DNA of 35,524 nt, from IMG/VR virus record IMGVR_UViG_3300031629_000028, positions 1 to 35,524 of that record; one strand, 5' to 3'. Position numbers and translations under genes: made by a program. The stretch comes from a virus. Shown piece after piece: positions 22,267-30,682 of this stretch. A model generated the notes under the pieces. The model was not told the DNA's origin, ran no database searches, and saw only the letters and a list, made by a program, of their open reading frames with translations. How positions within the stretch are numbered: the first letter of the stretch is position 1; the number at the start of each line of letters is the position of its first letter.

Positions 22267-24583
22267 CGGGGTGGAACACATGTGCGACAATGAAATCATA
22301 AAAGAATACCTCTCAGCAGGTAAAAAGCTCACATTACTGAACGGAAAAATCCCTAAGTTAAAAGACTGGACGACTAAAGAAGTCTCCGAAGATAAGATAA
22401 TGGCGTGGAATGGTAATCTGGGTATGGTTATTGGTGACGGCGATCTTGTCATTGACGTGGATCCTAAGAACGGCGGTCAGGAGAGCTTTGATATTCTTTC
22501 CAATCTCTATGACTTGCCAGAACCAACTGTGATGACACCTTCGGGAGGCTTCCATATTTATATGTTCGATTTGCCTGAAGGCTCATATCGTAAGACCTTG
22601 CCAGAATACCCAGGAATTGATTTCCTGACAAAAGGGTCTCAATGTGTGATAGCATCCTCATCCACAGAGGTCGGTAAATACTCCTGGTATGACACAGACC
22701 TTGGTGGGTTTGACCAGGAAGCTGTTAGCAATGATGTGGTACAACTAATCACTAAAGGTGCTAAGGTTAGTCTGGCACGCGATATGGAGGACCTAGGTGA
22801 CTTCAGTGGTCTTATTGGTTCAGGTGTCTGGTCTCGTGACAAGGTTCTGTCGATGCTAGCCAAACTAGACCCATCGATGCCCAATGACCAGTGGGTCAAG
22901 GTTGGTATGGCGTTACATGACTGGGACCCTGTCGATGGTCTTGCATTCTGGGAGCATTGGTCAATCGGTGTAGACAGTTACATCGAAGGCGAGACAGAGA
23001 AAAGATGGCGTTCATTTAATAGTGGGGGTGGTGTAACCCTCGGGTCCATATCTTACATGGTCAAAGAGGTCGACTTCAACGAGGGAAGCGACAAGCTAGC
23101 AGGGTATCTTGATAGAATAGAGAACGCTGACGAGAAATCCTTGAACCTGGATGTCTGTCCAGCCATCAGACGTGACGACACCTTAGACCCTCTGGCCCGC
23201 GAGAGACTGGCTGTCACTATACAACGCCGATTTAAAGACATCACATCGGTCAAACCTCGTATCGCAGCCTGCCGAGACCTAGTCACAGCTGTAGGTCAGT
23301 TGATAAATGGTGATGATATACCAGATTGGTGCAATGAATGGGTGTATGTTAACAGCCACCGAGGGTATGTGGACTTCAAAACCCTTGAGGTACATAAGAC
23401 TGAGGCATTCAATCTGGTCAACACAGTTAACACACCTAAGAGTCCAGATGGTGGTGTGATACTAGCCTCTCAGTTCGTGACGATGACCGCAGCTGTCCAA
23501 AAGGTTGATGGTATGGCTTATCTACCTATGCAAAACGATCGTATTGGTGTGGTAGAAGGCCTCAAGGTTCTCAACAGCTTCAATGTAAGGACTGTTCCTG
23601 AAACAGCTGACGAGTATGATGACGACGGTCTTGCAGCCATAGAGAAGGTCAAGAGGCACATCAAATTTATATGCGCAACTGATGATAACGCTGACATGTT
23701 GACTCAGTGGATAGCCCATCAAGTTCAATACCCTGGCAAGCAAATGCTCTATGCACCTCTGATCCAATCGATCCAGGGGGTAGGTAAGTCGTTCTTCTCT
23801 GACCTCATGAGTGCTATTCTAGGTGATGCTAACGTGGGCACTGTGTCACCGTCGCAAGTGACCTCAGACTTCAACGGATGGGCAGCAAACGTATGCGTGA
23901 ACGTATTAGAAGAGCTGCAGATCAAGGGTCATAACAGATATGAAGTGGTCAATGCACTCAAACCATTGATCACAGACAGGATGATCCAGATCAATAGTAA
24001 GGGTGTGAAACCATACAGGACGTTGAATACAGCCAACTATATATGCTTCACAAACGCCAAAGACTCCATACCACTGGACAATAACGACCGTCGGTGGTGG
24101 GTGATGTTTGTCCCCATATCGTCACTAGATGAGCTAGAGGACCACGTTGGAGAGCCTGCTAAGACGTACTTTCCTGCGTTATTTGATGCTGTAAGATCTG
24201 AAGGGGCGGCACTCCGTAAGTGGTTTCTTGAGTATGAAATCACGGAAGACTTCAAGTCTATTAAGCAGGCACCGATGACTGAATACAAGAAAATGATGGC
24301 CGAAACTGAAGACGCTTCCATTGAGGGTCTGGCAGAAATACGCGAAATGATTGAAAAAGGTGGTCAATTTTACAACAAAAATATCGTCAGTACTGCCCAT
24401 TTGTTTGGAGAATTGCTGTTCGAATACACCGATTTGGACATAAAAACGTCCAAACAAGCGTGGCTTATGAAGCGTCTTGGGTTCCAAAAGGTAACAGGAC
24501 AAGTCAAGATTGGAGGAAAACCGCTGAGAATTTGGGTGAAGCAACCGATGAGTAATTCTGCCATTCGAGAGGCGTTTGAGTAA
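22250..24583 (+). CDS. primase-polymerase / SF3-type helicase
   Basis: A 777-aa bifunctional replication protein. N-terminal archaeo-eukaryotic primase (prim-pol) domain: DVD at 69-71 (VIDVDPKNGG), SGGFHIYM with the catalytic His (98-105), and PGIDFLTKGSQCVIAS. A PriCT-like helical domain follows (about 198-275; KLDPSMPNDQWVKVGMAL). The C-terminal D5/VapE-like ATPase has Walker A IQGVGKS (about 505-511), Walker B VLEELQ (about 552-557) and NDRRWWVMFVPI. It should unwind the origin and prime synthesis. Start 22250 overlaps the HTH gene by 17 bp; ATG 22280 is an alternative. Confidence 0.9.
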   Translation: MTNLSDGVEHMCDNEIIKEYLSAGKKLTLLNGKIPKLKDWTTKEVSEDKIMAWNGNLGMVIGDGDLVIDVDPKNGGQESFDILSNLYDLPEPTVMTPSGGFHIYMFDLPEGSYRKTLPEYPGIDFLTKGSQCVIASSSTEVGKYSWYDTDLGGFDQEAVSNDVVQLITKGAKVSLARDMEDLGDFSGLIGSGVWSRDKVLSMLAKLDPSMPNDQWVKVGMALHDWDPVDGLAFWEHWSIGVDSYIEGETEKRWRSFNSGGGVTLGSISYMVKEVDFNEGSDKLAGYLDRIENADEKSLNLDVCPAIRRDDTLDPLARERLAVTIQRRFKDITSVKPRIAACRDLVTAVGQLINGDDIPDWCNEWVYVNSHRGYVDFKTLEVHKTEAFNLVNTVNTPKSPDGGVILASQFVTMTAAVQKVDGMAYLPMQNDRIGVVEGLKVLNSFNVRTVPETADEYDDDGLAAIEKVKRHIKFICATDDNADMLTQWIAHQVQYPGKQMLYAPLIQSIQGVGKSFFSDLMSAILGDANVGTVSPSQVTSDFNGWAANVCVNVLEELQIKGHNRYEVVNALKPLITDRMIQINSKGVKPYRTLNTANYICFTNAKDSIPLDNNDRRWWVMFVPISSLDELEDHVGEPAKTYFPALFDAVRSEGAALRKWFLEYEITEDFKSIKQAPMTEYKKMMAETEDASIEGLAEIREMIEKGGQFYNKNIVSTAHLFGELLFEYTDLDIKTSKQAWLMKRLGFQKVTGQVKIGGKPLRIWVKQPMSNSAIREAFE

Positions 24584-24607
24584 AGTAACGAATAATATGT
24601 TACTTTT
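24582..24607 (+). terminator. 8-bp perfect inverted repeat at the primase stop codon
   Basis: AAAGTAAC (24582-24589) and GTTACTTT (24599-24606) are perfect complements with a 9-nt loop, followed by one more T. The stem overlaps the primase stop codon. It is AT-rich and therefore weak as a terminator; it may instead be the first pair of the GTTAC/GTAAC repeat set that follows. Confidence 0.4.
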
Positions 24608-24878
24608 CACGGCTAGTTACCCAGTTTGTTACCTAAAAAGGTTGTTTGTTTTCAATATCTTATTCTTTATAGTAACTAAGTAACTAATATATATTAAATA
24701 GAGATAGAATAGAAAATAGAAATAAGTTATATAGTAATAGAAATAATATATCTCTATAGAAACTAGCAATACTATCCTGTTACCTGTTACCTGTTACCTT
24801 TTGGAAAAGCTAAACTTTATGTTTCAATATGTTATTGAATATTGTATAATTTGATAGAATCTGAACAGGGTTGCCTAG
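24584..24878. other. AT-rich repeat region, candidate replication origin and late promoter
   Basis: This 295-bp non-coding stretch holds nine GTTAC or GTAAC pentamers, including a perfect triple tandem of CTGTTAC (24777-24797) and a double AGTAACTA (24671-24686). Between the clusters lies a tract made almost wholly of A and T with repeated TAGAA. Iterated short sites flanking an AT-rich tract, next to a primase-helicase gene, are features of phage origins. A TATAAT at 24845-24850 could be the -10 of the promoter for the packaging and structural genes; a good -35 is not obvious (TTTCAA at 17 bp). Confidence 0.55.
24777..24797 (+). repeat. three perfect tandem copies of CTGTTAC
   Basis: Three head-to-tail 7-bp units (24777-24783, 24784-24790, 24791-24797) are followed by CTTTT. 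Further single GTTAC sites lie at 24599, 24616 and 24628, and reverse-oriented GTAAC sites at 24585, 24672 and 24680. Confidence 0.85.
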
Positions 24879-25160
24879 ATGTCATGTATTAAGGGATCGA
24901 AGAAAACTGGAGGCCGCAAGACTGGCACTCCGAACAAGATGACGATGGTTGTCAAGGATGCTATTATCCAGGCTGCGATGGAGGCTGGTGGTGAAGGTGG
25001 CATGGTTGGTTATTTAACCACACAAGCTACTGAGAACCCTGCGCAGTTTATGGCATTACTTGGAAAGGTTATGCCTGTCCAGATACAAGGGTCTCCTGAT
25101 GGTGATCCTTTAGTGTTCAAGGTTTTCACTGGTGTACCAAGGGCTGATGAAATCAAATGA
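24879..25160 (+). CDS. terS: putative terminase small subunit
   Basis: A 93-aa protein starting at ATG 24879 with AGGG eight bases upstream. The N terminus KKTGGRKTGTPNK (9-21) is the basic start common to small terminase-like and DUF5681 proteins. A helical part follows (VVKDAIIQAAMEAGGEGGMV) and VGYLTTQATENPAQFMALLGKVMPVQIQG, a pattern frequent in short TerS proteins of aquatic phages. It would bind the packaging site and present DNA to TerL. It is separated from terL by the 677-aa gene, which is unusual. Its stop overlaps the next ATG. Confidence 0.7.
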   Translation: MSCIKGSKKTGGRKTGTPNKMTMVVKDAIIQAAMEAGGEGGMVGYLTTQATENPAQFMALLGKVMPVQIQGSPDGDPLVFKVFTGVPRADEIK

Positions 25161-27190
25161 ACCACGGAATGTATAATTTATTGAACCGGCAAGGTGCTAG
25201 ATCTCGTGGTCTGTTAGATACTGGTTCACTTATTCGTCAGAACGCAGGTCGCAGACCAATGGGAAGTCCTATTCCAACTGGTTTACTCGCCACAACAGCT
25301 GCCGGGTTCCTACCTGGAGCAGGTTTGGCGGAGCTCCCTCAGACCACAGAGAGCCTAGGTAACGCGTATGATAACATAGCCCAAGGGAATTATGGTCAAG
25401 GCATCGTAGACGCGACCTATGGAGTCCTAGGTGGTGTTGAGGCTGCAGGCGACGCTACAATGCTCGCCGGTGCTGCATTTCCTCCACTTATGGCTGTTGG
25501 AGCTATGGCTAAGGGTATTGGTCGAGCTGGTAAGATAGCCTCATCCCCATATATATCTCGTCTGTCCAAGGCCGTGGCTAACCTGCCTCAGGAGAAGATG
25601 TCAGGTCAGCAGGCTTCGGCTATGCTGGCTAAAACACCTGGTGGTGTGTCGGCCGATGAGATGGAGTTTAGTGGTATCAAGGGTCTCCTAGGCCAAGATA
25701 CAGTCACCAAGACTCAGCTGATGGACCAGGTAGAAGCTAATCCCCTTGAGATCACTGACGTGGTTAAACGAAAACCAGGTACAGGTATATCTAATAACGA
25801 CATAGAAGCGTTCAACGGAACAGATTATAATATAGAACTGAGTTCTGAAGATGGTGTCACTATAGAATTTGCCACACCAGAAAACAGTAGGTGGGGCGGG
25901 GGAAACGTTGAAGCATCTGCTTTTCTTATGGACCCCGACATTACACCTGAAATGAGAGCTGTTGCGCAAAGACATTTAAATCAAGAAGCTCAACCTTTGA
26001 ACGAAGAAGCATATATTCGTTCACTCGAAGATTTAAGCCGCAACGATTTGGTTGAAGAATACAGCAACCTGCTTAACGTGGATAGGGCTACAGCTATACA
26101 AGCTGTTGAGAACGACAACGCTATTCCAGATCTACACGAGTTGTATGCCGAGCGGGGAACAGACAACCCACAAGGTACCATGCATGAGGAGTACACTCTA
26201 CCCGGTGGTAAGAACTATCAGGAGGTTGAGCTAACACTACCATCTAACATAAAACAGTCGAACAATTTCCGCACACAAGCGCACACAAACACAGACAACG
26301 TCCTTGCCCATTACCGCTCAAATGAACGTGTTATGAACGGCGAGAATACCCTATTTATCGAAGAGATCCAATCTGACTGGCATCAAGCTGGCAGGAAGAA
26401 AGGATACAAGGGTGAGACACCTGAGCCAACACCTGAACAGGTAATAGAAACATTTAAGCTGTCTCCTGATCTCTGGTCAAATATGGGAGCCTCACAAAGA
26501 GAAATGTATATCGACGAGTATAAGAGTCGCACACCTAGTGGTAGTGGTGTTCCTGACGCTCCTTACAAGAAGAACTGGGATGACCTTACCTTCCGTCGTG
26601 CGTTGCATGATGCTGTATCTAAGGACATGAATCAGATCGGTTGGACTGATGGTCAGACACAAGGTGACAGGTATCCGGGTGATGAGAAGCGTACAGCAGG
26701 AATGAAGAAGTTCTATGACGAGATGCTTGTCAACCGCGCTAAGAAGATCGGCAAGAAGTATGGTGTCAAGCCTGAACTTGTTGACGGACCTGTTATGGGT
26801 AAGAAGGATCGACACACTAAAGTCAGAGACTACCGCGACCAGCTTGAAGCTATGAACACAGACCCCGGTGCTCTTGTCGAAGAACTCTCTAATGTATTTG
26901 ATATGAGTTACAATGCGTCGTTGTCCAGAGTCAACACAGACTTTGACTCTGTGGTAAACGATCTCGCATCTCAGATGAATACCTTGTTAAAGACACAAGG
27001 TAGCAAAGCCTGGACCATGAAGATCACCCCTGAGATGAAAGCCGATATGCTCGGCACATCTGGTCAGAGTAAAGGATCAGGCATCCTCAAAGGTGGTGTG
27101 GCTCTTGGAGCTACTGGCCTGGCTGTTAAGTCCGGTCTGTTAGCTGAGCCTGAACAGAAGCCCCAACAACAGTCTCAAGGTCTACTGTAA
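25157..27190 (+). CDS. large polyvalent-type protein between the terminase genes
   Basis: A 677-aa protein starting in an ATGA overlap with terS. Residues about 35-140 are Gly/Ala-rich and hydrophobic (LLATTAAGFLPGAGLAELPQ, then LAGAAFPPLMAVGAMAKGIG). Then come segments typical of phage polyvalent proteins: SADEMEFSGIKGLL (about 165-178), NTLFIEEIQSDWHQAGRKKG (about 397-416), and the region with IGWTDG, GDRYPGDEKRTAGMKKFYDE and KITPEMKADML. Polyvalent proteins are large multi-domain proteins delivered with phage DNA. A membrane-type N terminus and a second Gly-rich segment near the C terminus suit ejection into the host. No catalytic domain was recognised. Confidence 0.75.
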   Translation: MNHGMYNLLNRQGARSRGLLDTGSLIRQNAGRRPMGSPIPTGLLATTAAGFLPGAGLAELPQTTESLGNAYDNIAQGNYGQGIVDATYGVLGGVEAAGDATMLAGAAFPPLMAVGAMAKGIGRAGKIASSPYISRLSKAVANLPQEKMSGQQASAMLAKTPGGVSADEMEFSGIKGLLGQDTVTKTQLMDQVEANPLEITDVVKRKPGTGISNNDIEAFNGTDYNIELSSEDGVTIEFATPENSRWGGGNVEASAFLMDPDITPEMRAVAQRHLNQEAQPLNEEAYIRSLEDLSRNDLVEEYSNLLNVDRATAIQAVENDNAIPDLHELYAERGTDNPQGTMHEEYTLPGGKNYQEVELTLPSNIKQSNNFRTQAHTNTDNVLAHYRSNERVMNGENTLFIEEIQSDWHQAGRKKGYKGETPEPTPEQVIETFKLSPDLWSNMGASQREMYIDEYKSRTPSGSGVPDAPYKKNWDDLTFRRALHDAVSKDMNQIGWTDGQTQGDRYPGDEKRTAGMKKFYDEMLVNRAKKIGKKYGVKPELVDGPVMGKKDRHTKVRDYRDQLEAMNTDPGALVEELSNVFDMSYNASLSRVNTDFDSVVNDLASQMNTLLKTQGSKAWTMKITPEMKADMLGTSGQSKGSGILKGGVALGATGLAVKSGLLAEPEQKPQQQSQGLL

Positions 27191-28455
27191 TGCCTGAAAT
27201 CAACCTGGAGTATACTCCTAGAAAACAGTTTATTGATTTCCATATGCGTAAAGAACGTTGGGCCACTCTAGTATGCCACCGTCGCGCTGGTAAGACAGTC
27301 GCATGTATCCATGAACTTGTTGCAAGAGCTATTGAGTGTGACCTACCCAACCCACGTTTCATATACCTAGCCCCGTTCTTCAGACAGTCTAAAGATATTG
27401 CCTGGCAGATCTTGAAGGATATAGTACGTCCATTCGGCGATATAGTTAAGATCAATGAGAGTGAACTACGTGTCGACATTGGTGACAAACGCATTCGCCT
27501 ATATGGCGCAGACAATTACGACGCCCTACGTGGTATTTACGCTGATGGTATTGTTCTTGATGAGTATGGGGATATGGATCCTCGTGCTTGGCCTGAAGTT
27601 ATTCGTCCGGCTCTTGCAGACCGCAGAGGATGGGCGGTGTTTATTGGTACGCCTAAAGGTGAGAATGACTTCTTCGAAAAATACGAAGACGCCGTAGAAG
27701 ATCCAGATTGGTATTCATCCATCCTTAAGGCTAGTGAGACAGACATCATCGAGAAGACAGAGCTCGTTGAGATGCGTAAGTCTATGAGCCGTGAACAATA
27801 CAACCAAGAGCTTGAGTGTTCGTTTCAAGCTGCTATCGTTGGTTCGTATTACGGCACAGACATAGAGCTTGCAGCCTCAGAGGGTAGGATTTGTGGTGTC
27901 CCTATGGAGAGCGAGCTTGAGGTTCACACAAGCTGGGACCTTGGTGTTGCTGATTCTACAGTCATATGGGCCTATCAGCTCGTGGGTAAAGAGATACATA
28001 TCATTAATCATTACGAGGCGTCAGGTGAGGGATTAGGGCATTACGCTAAAGTCCTGTCGAAATGGCGAGACGAACTAAATTATAATTTCGGTTCGCATTT
28101 CCTCCCACATGATGTAAAGGTTAGAGAGCTTGGCACTGGTAGATCTCGAGAGGAAACACTCAGAGAACTCGGTATCAAGATCAAAATGGTTCCAAACTTA
28201 GGAGTAGAGGATGGGATCAATGCTGTAAGACGTATCTTGTCGCGTTGTTGGTTTGACAAGGAAAGAACGGCACAGGGAATGCGAGCGCTTCGACAGTATC
28301 GTACCGAATACGATGAAAGACGTAAGACGTTTCGCAACAACCCGCTGCACGATTGGGCCTCACACTCGAGTGACGCTTTTCGATACCTAGCGGTTAGCTT
28401 GCAAGATAAAAGCAAGTCACAACCACTCAAGTATGATAACAGCGGGATAATTTAA
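27190..28455 (+). CDS. terL: terminase large subunit
   Basis: A 421-aa DNA-packaging motor. ATPase motifs are Walker A CHRRAGKT (29-36), Walker B IVLDEYGD (121-128) and coupling motif FIGTPKG (151-157). The RNase H-like nuclease follows with D250 in SWDLGVADST, and the C-terminal HDWASHSSDAFRYLAV (about 393-408) holds the last catalytic Asp. Motif content and length are typical of podovirus terminases. The start codon overlaps the previous stop (TAATG), and its own stop overlaps the portal start. It cleaves concatemers and pumps DNA through the portal. Confidence 0.93.
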   Translation: MPEINLEYTPRKQFIDFHMRKERWATLVCHRRAGKTVACIHELVARAIECDLPNPRFIYLAPFFRQSKDIAWQILKDIVRPFGDIVKINESELRVDIGDKRIRLYGADNYDALRGIYADGIVLDEYGDMDPRAWPEVIRPALADRRGWAVFIGTPKGENDFFEKYEDAVEDPDWYSSILKASETDIIEKTELVEMRKSMSREQYNQELECSFQAAIVGSYYGTDIELAASEGRICGVPMESELEVHTSWDLGVADSTVIWAYQLVGKEIHIINHYEASGEGLGHYAKVLSKWRDELNYNFGSHFLPHDVKVRELGTGRSREETLRELGIKIKMVPNLGVEDGINAVRRILSRCWFDKERTAQGMRALRQYRTEYDERRKTFRNNPLHDWASHSSDAFRYLAVSLQDKSKSQPLKYDNSGII

Positions 28456-30611
28456 TGGCTAAGAACAAGAAGTTAACAGACCACGATATTCTGGCAATGT
28501 GTCGCAATGAGAGCGAGCAGGCCGAGAGTTATATCACATCTGAAATATCGCCGCAGCGTGAAGACGCTATGGAGCGTTATCTGGGTGAGCCGTATGGGAA
28601 CGAGCAAGCTGGCCGTAGCCGTGTGATCTCCAGAGATGTACTTGAGACAGTTGAGTGGATGATGCCAGCACTGCTTAGAATCTTCCTGTCCGGCGATGAT
28701 GTTGTCGAGTATGAGCCTGTCGGCCCAGAGGACGAAGACTTCGCCAAGCAGGCCACAGACCTAGCTAACGTGGTGTTCAACAAGGACAACAACGGCTTCC
28801 TGATCCTGTCTACGTACTTCAAAGACGCATTACTGCAAAAGATGGGCGTCCTAAAGACCGTCTGGACTGAGAAAGAAACCACCAAGACAACCGAATATAG
28901 CGGCCTAACAACGCCCGAGTTCATTAACCTAATGGACGACGACGACATCGAGGTCGACGAACACTCTGAGGTCTACGCAGACGGCTCTGAGGTGGACCCT
29001 GACACGTATGGCGGGCTGATTGAGACGTTCCACAACATCAAAGTCACAAAGACGACCATCAATGGTAAGATTGAAGTCCTGCCTATTCCACCAGAGGAAT
29101 ATTATCAGAGCTTTGATGACGCAGACCCCGACAACGCCCAATACCTAGAGCATCGGACGCTCAAGACCAAGACAGCACTCAAGATGGAGGGTTTCGACCC
29201 TGACCTTGTTGACAAGCTGTCAGGCAGTGACACGAATGATCCCACGGGTGAGCGCCAGACACGGATGGGCGAGAGCCACGAGTTTGACGAACACGCCGAC
29301 AAGACCATGCAGGAAGTCACCATCCACGATAGCTATCTGTGGGCCGACACAAACGGCGACGGTATCGCGGAGCGGATCAACGTAGTTTGGTCTGGTGAGC
29401 ATATTCTGGCCAACGAGGAAGTCGACAGTCAACCATTCAGCACAGTCACGCCCGTGCAGGTCCCTCATAGGGCCTACGGGCTATCTCTGGCTGATTTGGT
29501 ACTAGACATATCAAGCATCCGCACAACGCTCCTGCGTCAGACCCTGGACAGCTTATACCTAGCTAACAATCCTGAGCGTGAAGTCGATGTGAACAAGATC
29601 GTTGACATGGACGACTTCCTGACAACACGCCCCGGCGGCATTAAGCGCGTCAACGCTATCGGTGCCAGCCGTGAGATTAGCCACCCGTTTGTGGCTGAGA
29701 AGTCATATGCGATGCTCGACGGCCTCGACGGCATGGCGGCAAAGCGCACGGGCGTAAGTGACATGGCGGCAGCCGTTGACTCTGACGTATTGAACAACCA
29801 GACCGCGACGGCATCAAACAACCAGATGGCCCAGAAGAACCAGCGCGTTGAAATGATTGCCCGCATCTTCGCTGAAACGGGCATTAAACATATGTTCCGG
29901 CGCATCCTTAACCTACTGGTCACGCACCAAGACAAGCCCCGCACGATTAAGCTGCGCGGCGAGTGGGTCGAGATGGATGCAAGCAAGTGGAACCCAGAGA
30001 TGGATGTCAGCATCCAAGTCGGCTTGGGCCACGGCAACCGCGACCAACAAATCACACACCTGAACAATATCCTGATGTGGCAGAAAGAGATGCTTGCATC
30101 TGGTGGCGTCATGGGGCCAAAGGGTCCAATGGTTACGCCACAGCATGTCTACAACGTTATGACCAAGATGCTGACAACTGTCGGCTTTAAGAATAGCACG
30201 TTTGCCCTAGCTGATCCGGGTGAAGGACCTATGCCGCCTCCGCAGCAAGGCCCAGACCCACAGCAGGCGCTTATCCAAGCGCAGATGCAGATTGAACAAG
30301 GCAAGGCCCAAGCGTCTATGGCTAAAGCCCAGATGGAAAACCAATCTAGGGTCGAGGCTACTAAGCTGGACCATCATGCTGCAATGCAGAAGCTGGAGCT
30401 TGAGGCTGAAAAGATCGACGTTGAACGTGAGAAGATCGCTGCCAGCATGAACGAGACAGCAGCCAAGATCAGGTCAGACGAGGCTAAGGCAGCTGCGTCA
30501 CTAGACGCCAAGGCAGATATTGAACTGGCTAGGATCAATGACGGCGTAAACCAACGCCACGAGGCTAATGAGCCTACTGTTGAATGGTCGCTAGAAGGCC
30601 CAGAAACTTAG
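28455..30611 (+). CDS. portal protein (P22-type)
   Basis: A 718-aa portal. The start DHDILAMCRNESEQAESYIT and SRVISRDVLETVEWMMPALL (about 54-73), then RIFLSGDDVVEYEP, are hallmarks of the P22-type portal family; the family length is about 700-730. The middle (IPPEEYYQSFDDADPDNAQY) is the stem/wing region. The C-terminal 120 residues are a long Gln/Ala/Glu/Lys helix (QALIQAQMQIEQGKAQASMA onward), matching the coiled barrel of such portals. Twelve copies would form the DNA gate and bind the adaptor encoded at 711. Confidence 0.9.
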   Translation: MAKNKKLTDHDILAMCRNESEQAESYITSEISPQREDAMERYLGEPYGNEQAGRSRVISRDVLETVEWMMPALLRIFLSGDDVVEYEPVGPEDEDFAKQATDLANVVFNKDNNGFLILSTYFKDALLQKMGVLKTVWTEKETTKTTEYSGLTTPEFINLMDDDDIEVDEHSEVYADGSEVDPDTYGGLIETFHNIKVTKTTINGKIEVLPIPPEEYYQSFDDADPDNAQYLEHRTLKTKTALKMEGFDPDLVDKLSGSDTNDPTGERQTRMGESHEFDEHADKTMQEVTIHDSYLWADTNGDGIAERINVVWSGEHILANEEVDSQPFSTVTPVQVPHRAYGLSLADLVLDISSIRTTLLRQTLDSLYLANNPEREVDVNKIVDMDDFLTTRPGGIKRVNAIGASREISHPFVAEKSYAMLDGLDGMAAKRTGVSDMAAAVDSDVLNNQTATASNNQMAQKNQRVEMIARIFAETGIKHMFRRILNLLVTHQDKPRTIKLRGEWVEMDASKWNPEMDVSIQVGLGHGNRDQQITHLNNILMWQKEMLASGGVMGPKGPMVTPQHVYNVMTKMLTTVGFKNSTFALADPGEGPMPPPQQGPDPQQALIQAQMQIEQGKAQASMAKAQMENQSRVEATKLDHHAAMQKLELEAEKIDVEREKIAASMNETAAKIRSDEAKAAASLDAKADIELARINDGVNQRHEANEPTVEWSLEGPET

Positions 30612-30682
30612 GCATAAGTGGGCGTTATGATTAACATGTACAATTAACTCGATTTAAGTTAATATACGGACAGAGGTACCAA
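30612..30682 (+). promoter_or_regulatory. 71-bp gap with AT-rich inverted repeat
   Basis: ATTAACT (30643-30649) and AGTTAAT (30657-30663) are perfect 7-bp inverted repeats with a 7-nt loop, followed by ATACGGACAGAGG. This is the only sizeable gap between portal and capsid genes. It could carry a promoter (TATACG-like -10) or an mRNA processing hairpin; neither is clear. Confidence 0.35.

Noticed and set aside
29537-30112. Open frame of 191 codons antisense to the portal gene
   Set aside because: Shadow of the portal frame; composition rich in Arg/Ser/Leu without domain signal.
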